Assembly (NCBI GenBank): GCA_048213135.1
Contig: PS015871.1
Coordinates: 1-21,596 of the forward strand
DNA length: 21,596 bases
Origin: Reclinomonas americana ATCC 50394
Lineage: Eukaryota > Jakobida > Jakobea > Jakobida
Direction: 5' to 3'
Position numbers and translations under genes: made by a program. Each line of letters begins with the position of its first letter. The stretch's first letter is position 1. Below, one piece after another: positions 19,001 through 21,596 of this stretch. The notes beneath the pieces were generated by a model, which was given only the letters and a program-made list of their open reading frames with translations, searched no databases and was not told the DNA's origin.

Positions 19001-21405
19001 NNNNNNNNNNNNNNNNNNNNNNNNNNNNNNNNNNNTTTGCGTGACTTTATGGACACACTGGCTCCTCTGGTGGATATTTCTGCGTCCGAGACTTTGGCTG
19101 CTGGTGGTATGTGTGTATGTGTATGCATGTGTGTATCGAGACACAGCCATCTCACTGTCAAGTGCACAGTGGTGGAGAAGGCTGAATCGGTGGCCTTGGT
19201 GGCCAGCACCGGTGCGTCGCGAGTGACTGACATTGAGGAGGCATATGTTGCTGTGTTCCGCGAAGCGCTTGATGCACTCGCAGAGCGTGGTCGAGCCATT
19301 GAGCGTGTCCTCAAGGCACCCGAGTGTTGCGTCAGTGCTGCTACAGCGTCCTATTCGCTAGACCGTCGAACCTCACGGATCTGCTGCATACAGTGTTCTT
19401 CACGGCATTCCGCCTCGATGTGAGCGAGGCTCGACGCGTTCTTCGCGAGCGCGTACAGCACGCCATGACCACCATCCTCGACCACCTGTGCAAACATTTG
19501 GGCGAACGAGTGGTGGTGCTGAATGAGAGATACGAGAGCCTGTACCATAGCATCGCCAGGCAACCGGCCACGCCCGATGGTGAGCGCTCCTTGATGTGTG
19601 TGCCTGCAGACTGACACAACAATATGGTACTCACCAGGCGTGCCGTGCCGCACACAGACTTGCGCTTGATGAAGCACATTGTCGAGCAGCATTCTGTGGT
19701 GTCGGAGTCGTGGATTGAAGAGGTGCGATCCATGCACTCGGTGCTGCAAGTGCTCGACACGCACCGCCGTCTGCTGTCGGACGACCAAGCTTCGCAGTTT
19801 TACACCCTGCAACAGTGGCCACGACGTGTACACTTTGCCATGGCTGGTGAGANNNNNNNNNNNNNNNNNNNNNNNNNNNCAGTGGCGTGAAGCACTCTCA
19901 GTGGCTGCGAAAAATAATGGCAGGTGGCAAGTTTGACGCACCGCTGCTCGGAAACATGGCACTGCTTGAGGGCCATGTCGTAGGCGTGTCTCGCATCGGC
20001 CCACGACTGCTGGTGAACTTCCTGTCGCACGGCGGGAGGCAGACGTGCACCGGCCAGTGTCCCCACTCGTCGCTCAATGGAGCGCACAGTGTCTGTTTTG
20101 ATCAAGCATCAGCGTACATGCAACTGTTGCACGGGAGCGACAAGAACGCACCGTCGCTAAGCGGCGTCACCACTGCGTCGGACACGTAGTGACTCAGATG
20201 GTGTTCGAGACGCGCAGCGTACTCGGCTCGTTCGCGCCACATCACTGCGTGAAGGATGCGCTCGTTGAGCAATTCCGGTGACTCCATTTCGAAGCGCAGG
20301 TTCAGCCTGCAAACAATTGTGTCAGTTTACATGGCGGTGCAAGTAAAGGGCACAATGACTGGTCTCACCGGCGGACATGTTTCTGATGCGTGGAGACACT
20401 CATGGTCGACGACCATTGGATGAGGAAGAGCTCGCTCACGGGGTCGTAGTGCAGCACGGTGCACGGTCGCCACTCCCACGTGTCTGTCCCGGTGCAGTAA
20501 ATGGAGAAGGCATGAACCACGTCCTGTGCGTGCGCTTGTCAGTCAACAGGCAAGTGAATCGAAAAAGTCAGGTGCGCAACAGTCTTGGCGATCCAGGTGA
20601 ATGGTGCCAACTGCTCGAGTGTGGGGTCGTCGAAGAGATCGAGGGGCAAGAAATGGCCCAACGGCAGCTCGCCAGCCTGCCATCGATTGTACTCGTCGGG
20701 TGTGAGACGCCGCTCTGCGGCCAGCTCGTTGGCCACCTCTGCCGTGATCGAGACGGTGCTGTGGCTGCGAGTGGTGCGCGTGGTGTACGGTTCATCGGCG
20801 CCAGAGTCGTAGCTGTCAATGCTGGCAAACGCCGCCCGTCCGCGCTCCACCTCGGCGTCCTCGTCCACCTCGTCGTCACTCTCATTTGCCTCTTCCTCCT
20901 TTGCCTCCTCTCCTTCTTCCTCTTCTTCCTCTTGTTCTTGCTCGTGGTCCTGTGCAACATCAACAGCACTGCTGTCTCCCACGTCAGTGCCGGCATCCTG
21001 TGAATCCACATAGTCCGCCCCATCGTCACGGTGCTGCTCGCCCGGAGTGGAAGGTCGGGGTGACTGGGTGGCGCGAGCAGACGGCACTCTGAACGAGAGA
21101 CCCTTGCCAATGGGAAATTCGTCGGCAAGGTCGCCACGCAGTCTCAACTCTGTGTTGCTGTGCTCGCCCATGTGACCGACTGTCAGTGTGGCGTGTGAGG
21201 CCGCCAGCAGAGGCGGGAGCGACGGAATGATGCTCGACATTCGACGGTGACGATTGTAGACGGCCTGCGGCAGCGGCGACGGTGTGCGTGCTTGTCGCGG
21301 GCTGGAGGGGCACGATATGCTGCCGCGCCGTGATGGTGGTACCATATCTGTAACGGCTGCGGCAGTAGCAGGGGTGGTGGTGGTGGTGGTGGTCATCTTG
21401 ATCAT
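4630..21405 (-). CDS. Dynein heavy chain, axonemal single-headed (inner-arm) type, with degenerate AAA1
   Basis: One gene with at least 44 exons. I reconstructed 41 introns (37-79 bp); nearly all are GT-AG. About 4,270 codons are visible, plus what lies in three gaps, which matches the usual 4,000-4,500 aa of dynein heavy chains. The order of modules is canonical: tail, linker, AAA1-4, coiled-coil stalk with microtubule-binding tip, AAA5, AAA6, C-terminal domain ending at the TAG at 4630-4632. Dyneins walk on microtubules; this type powers flagellar beating. The monomeric inner-arm flavour (DNAH1/3/6/7/12-like) is inferred from the tail motifs. Oddities are a dead-looking AAA1 site, a large R-R-x-S-rich insertion, one GC-AG intron, and an internal contig at 19036-19852 in the wrong orientation. 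The start is placed at the ATG at 21405. The frame stays open upstream and a possible splice donor at 21592 suggests that the gene may continue past the right edge. Confidence 0.9.
4825..5425. other. Assembly gap (601 N)
   Basis: A run of N inside the dynein C-terminal domain. The coding frame before and after differs by one base over the stated length. The length is therefore an estimate, or the gap holds an intron. Confidence 0.99.
7138..9306 (-). other. Dynein AAA6 region with R-R-x-S-rich insertion
   Basis: Two exons: 7583-9306 (1,724 nt, the largest in the gene) and 7138-7514. The start matches the post-AAA5 helix (LVDSDELLMHLESCRE). SRSLFSRERLAFGLLMCSK matches the 'RGLF..DKL.F..LL' motif. 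Then, where dyneins normally have a short W...LP linker before FQ.LL..R.LRPD, an inserted stretch of about 210 residues (7661-8299) occurs. It is Ser/Arg/Pro-rich and holds nine R-R-x-S motifs at 7754-8083. The canonical fold resumes with RLTSFTRLLVVCALRPDQF, and in the next exon with GHWVVLQGLHLL and SDFRLWLT. The insertion is in frame without any stop, so it is translated unless removed by an unusual intron. Confidence 0.86.
9375..10091 (-). other. Dynein AAA5 module
   Basis: Exons 9974-10091, 9733-9911, 9551-9661 and 9375-9471. The sequence reads SGIITCIVERQ, WPLII|DPEMNCQQWI, VGEELSSYL, HPDFRLFIITRR and VNLINFTPTVESLRDRL. These match the AAA5 signature of RWPL.IDPQ.QA..W, ENVGE.LDP, P.FRLY.TT and INF..T...L. 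Typical for AAA5, there is no P-loop. The intron 9662-9732 ends in AAG rather than CAG or TAG; the alternative upstream CAG breaks the frame. Confidence 0.84.
10166..11387 (-). other. Dynein stalk coiled coil and microtubule-binding domain
   Basis: Exons 11361-11387 (27 nt), 11130-11291, 10495-11052 and 10166-10426. The first helix is heptad-like and charged (EEEENAKEENIRAQRL). The binding tip is in 10495-11052: LSKREIAELRIIQAPSAALK, then MECICVLFEV, DYWAAGRRLL, DNFMTRL and LKPKEALL. These match the dynein MTBD order (AEV.S...PP..V, DYW...K.LL, F...L, ..PK...L). The returning helix contains LEVAVRRLVQAKALVESL and RWE, then the strut before AAA5. Microtubule binding therefore appears to be kept even though AAA1 is degenerate. 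Confidence 0.88.
11452..12596 (-). other. Dynein AAA4 module and start of stalk
   Basis: Exons 12454-12596, 12167-12382, 11856-12087 and 11452-11788. The P-loop reads ALVIGQRGSGRRSLCRLA. Arg at the Walker A Lys position is common in dynein AAA4 (GVGGSGRQS), so this is not a new loss. The AAA4 Walker B region AALLVGDDQ-like, then SSESCWEDL and MDGGEVAGLF, match the 'D.QI..E.FLE...N.L..GEVPNLF' pattern. RSNLHVMFCVD matches the NLHIV motif. The last exon contains VQVHQEAERMS and leads into the first stalk helix. The splice joining 12785-12647 to 12596 uses either an AAG acceptor at 12597 (best spacing) or a TAG a few bases upstream. Confidence 0.84.
12647..14262 (-). other. Dynein AAA3 module
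   Basis: Exons 13953-14262, 13783-13876, 13326-13712, 12853-13249 and 12647-12785. The P-loop MLIGPRGNGK|TS is intact and is split by the intron 13713-13782 exactly after the Lys. Walker B reads VVHVDDVDKV, matching the usual F-V-D-D pattern of AAA3. The segment KLARHFWCIHSPEQN|TTTLQHILLEML matches the RFLRHF...TLR.IF motif. AAA3 is the second most active nucleotide site in other dyneins and gates AAA1; here it may be the main remaining hydrolytic site (inference). Confidence 0.87.
14300..15753 (-). other. Dynein AAA2 module
   Basis: Exons 15382-15753, 15171-15316, 14810-15094, 14633-14739, 14441-14570 and 14300-14366. The P-loop reads LVGPSLSGKTT with an intact Lys at 15282-15284. Further on are HWFVLDGPIGAW (Walker B region), FIFETDSL and ASPATIRQAGVVHM, which match the AAA2 pattern of FDGPVDALW and ASPATVSRCGMVY. 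The end of the module, FVFALTWTV|GG, crosses a 37-bp intron. In other dyneins AAA2 binds ATP structurally without fast hydrolysis. Confidence 0.87.
15833..16907 (-). other. Dynein AAA1 module with degenerate ATPase site
   Basis: Exons 16463-16907 and 15833-16403. The lead-in is normal: QNLHSRDLV, then YGFEYLGGLPRLVLTP, the AAA1 signature. After the 59-bp intron the P-loop reads GVPGVGRV where dyneins have GPAGTGKT: Lys to Arg (codon 16380-16382) and Thr to Val. Walker B reads GAWMCLAEVQ where dyneins have GAWxCFDEFN: the Asp is Ala (codon 16242-16244) and the Glu remains. The sensor-I segment MNPGYAGRTELP is replaced by SASS-type residues before LPEYLRSLFRP. The downstream FRP, HGFRDP and HYDF motifs are kept. 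The fold is therefore probably intact but catalysis at AAA1 should be lost or strongly reduced. Confidence 0.88.
16981..18494 (-). other. Dynein linker region (DHC_N2)
   Basis: Exons 18373-18494, 18137-18301, 17957-18061, 17803-17889, 17572-17731, 17327-17508 and 16981-17261. Landmarks in order: MRDRHWEEM (the R-H-W motif of the linker), ERAMQEFQIEKLLESM, ILDDQIARTQQL, TEWLSRL followed by W...W spacing, KRMVFPRFFFMSDSQL, FPGIYHL, and WPAQAVYVVLQLV. All match the linker pattern and its spacing. In working dyneins the linker is the element whose swing is the power stroke, driven by AAA1 hydrolysis. The linker looks complete here from the RHW motif onwards; its first part is in the 501-N gap. 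Confidence 0.88.
18535..19035. other. Assembly gap (501 N)
   Basis: A run of N at the start of the dynein linker. The exon at 18494 is preceded by a clear 3' splice site (TCTCGTGCAG), so the missing linker start lies in the gap. Confidence 0.99.
19036..19852 (+). CDS. Dynein tail/linker fragment on the wrong strand (probable mis-oriented contig)
   Basis: Four exons read on the plus strand: 19036-19106, 19170-19325, 19394-19579 and 19658-19846, joined in frame by introns of 63, 68 and 78 bp. The translation contains FFTAFRLDVSEARR, LNERYESLYHSIAR, DLRLMKHIVE and FYTLQQWPRRVHFAM. This is the expected pattern for the region just before the dynein linker. It fits exactly between the tail exons (20092 downwards) and the linker exon at 18494, both on the minus strand. 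The piece is bounded on both sides by N runs. I therefore read it as part of the same dynein gene, flipped during scaffolding. A true inversion, or a separate dynein fragment, is less likely. Confidence 0.8.
19853..19879. other. Assembly gap (27 N)
   Basis: A short run of N separating the plus-strand dynein fragment from the minus-strand tail exons. Together with the larger gap it brackets the mis-oriented contig. Confidence 0.99.
19880..20523 (-). other. Dynein tail exons (20369-20523, 20152-20306, 19880-20092)
   Basis: These exons continue the tail in frame through introns 20307-20368 and 20093-20151. They carry YDPVSELFLIQW and, after the splice, RRLNLRFEMESPELLNERI. This pairing of a beta-rich 'DP...F.VQW' segment with an 'L.F..E.P..F..R' helix is seen near the N-terminus of monomeric inner-arm dyneins. 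The last exon runs into the 27-N gap; its end is not defined. Confidence 0.72.
20581..21405 (-). other. Dynein N-terminal extension: disordered, Ser/Pro-rich and acidic
   Basis: First visible dynein exon. It begins near a Thr run encoded by an ACC repeat, then a Ser/Pro/Arg-rich stretch with RRGS and RRMS motifs, then an acidic block (QEQEEEEEEGEEAKEEE and following residues) at about 20865-20950. It ends in an ordered segment, EEYNRWQ-like then FTWIAKT, before the intron at 20524-20580. The composition predicts intrinsic disorder. Axonemal dynein tails bind intermediate chains and the doublet, so this segment probably lies at the base of the motor. I do not recognise a domain in it. Confidence 0.7.
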
Positions 21406-21521
21406 GATACACGGGTCGGGTCTGTTGTCTTCGCTGTCTTGCGCCGATGGTGGTCGCAGTGGTGACGCGCTCTGGTCGCGATAGCTGCATTCATGATCAC
21501 AGTGCTGTGAGCAAGCCGATT

Positions 21522-21531
21522 CCCCCCCCCA

Positions 21532-21584
<53 letters not shown>

Positions 21585-21590
21585 GCGCGT
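21522..21590. repeat. Compound microsatellite: C run, (AC)n, (AG)n
   Basis: Nine C at 21522-21530, then AC repeats to about 21549 and AG repeats to about 21582. On the dynein sense strand this reads (CT)n(GT)n followed by G. It lies between a GGAG|GTACGC donor-like site at 21592 and a GAATGCAG acceptor-like site near 21488, so it may sit inside the first intron of the dynein gene. Confidence 0.8.
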
Positions 21591-21596
21591 ACCTCC

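Noticed and set aside
18528-19226. Open frames running through the N gaps
   Set aside because: They consist mostly of undetermined residues and carry no information.
19036-19852. A separate plus-strand gene nested in the dynein
   Set aside because: Its exons are dynein tail/linker sequence and exactly fill the missing part of the surrounding gene.
19893-19929. A 37-bp intron (GTGCGT to TTCGCAG) in the tail exon next to the 27-N gap
   Set aside because: Splicing it gives a stop codon almost at once; reading through stays open. The exon end cannot be decided because of the gap.
1-21596. CRISPR arrays, tRNA or rRNA genes, transposons, bacterial operons
   Set aside because: No repeat-spacer pattern, tRNA cloverleaf, transposase or terminal repeats seen; the window is spliced eukaryotic DNA.

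Overview
This is a GC-rich, gene-dense nuclear window from an intron-rich, flagellated or ciliated unicellular eukaryote. The evidence is short GT-AG introns (mostly 55-120 bp, clustering near 70 bp), coding sequence cut into many small exons, and a full-length axonemal-type dynein heavy chain. The style fits a free-living fornicate such as Kipferlia, but that is a guess. Three N runs (4825-5425, 18535-19035, 19853-19879) show that it is a scaffold.

Layout: (1) 25-1066, minus strand: 5' part of a ZNF598/Hel2-type RING E3 ligase, cut by the left edge. (2) 1067-1837: intergenic, pyrimidine/purine-rich, probably a shared divergent promoter. (3) 1838-3175 and 3319-4481, plus strand: two tandem Ubc13-type E2 enzymes, rebuilt here from 12 and 11 exons as 149 and 148 aa proteins. 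Both keep the active-site Cys and HPN motif. The first contains a 3-nt and a 5-nt microexon. (4) 4630 to at least 21405, minus strand: one dynein heavy chain filling the rest of the window. I resolved 41 introns. About 4,270 codons are visible, plus what lies in the gaps.

The dynein has the usual order: N-terminal tail, linker, AAA1-AAA4, stalk with microtubule-binding domain, AAA5, AAA6 and C-terminal domain. Two features are unusual. AAA1, the main ATPase site of known dyneins, has lost its Walker A lysine, Walker B aspartate and sensor-I asparagine, while AAA2, AAA3 and AAA4 keep recognisable P-loops. A disordered insertion of about 210 residues carrying nine R-R-x-S motifs (PKA-type consensus) sits between AAA5 and AAA6.

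A piece of the dynein tail/linker at 19036-19852 reads on the plus strand, while the gene on both sides reads on the minus strand. It lies between two N gaps and fits the missing part of the protein, so it is best explained as a contig placed in the wrong orientation.

The E3 and E2 genes may work together: Hel2/ZNF598 ubiquitinates collided ribosomes and Ubc13 builds K63-linked chains. The dynein is functionally separate and convergent with them.
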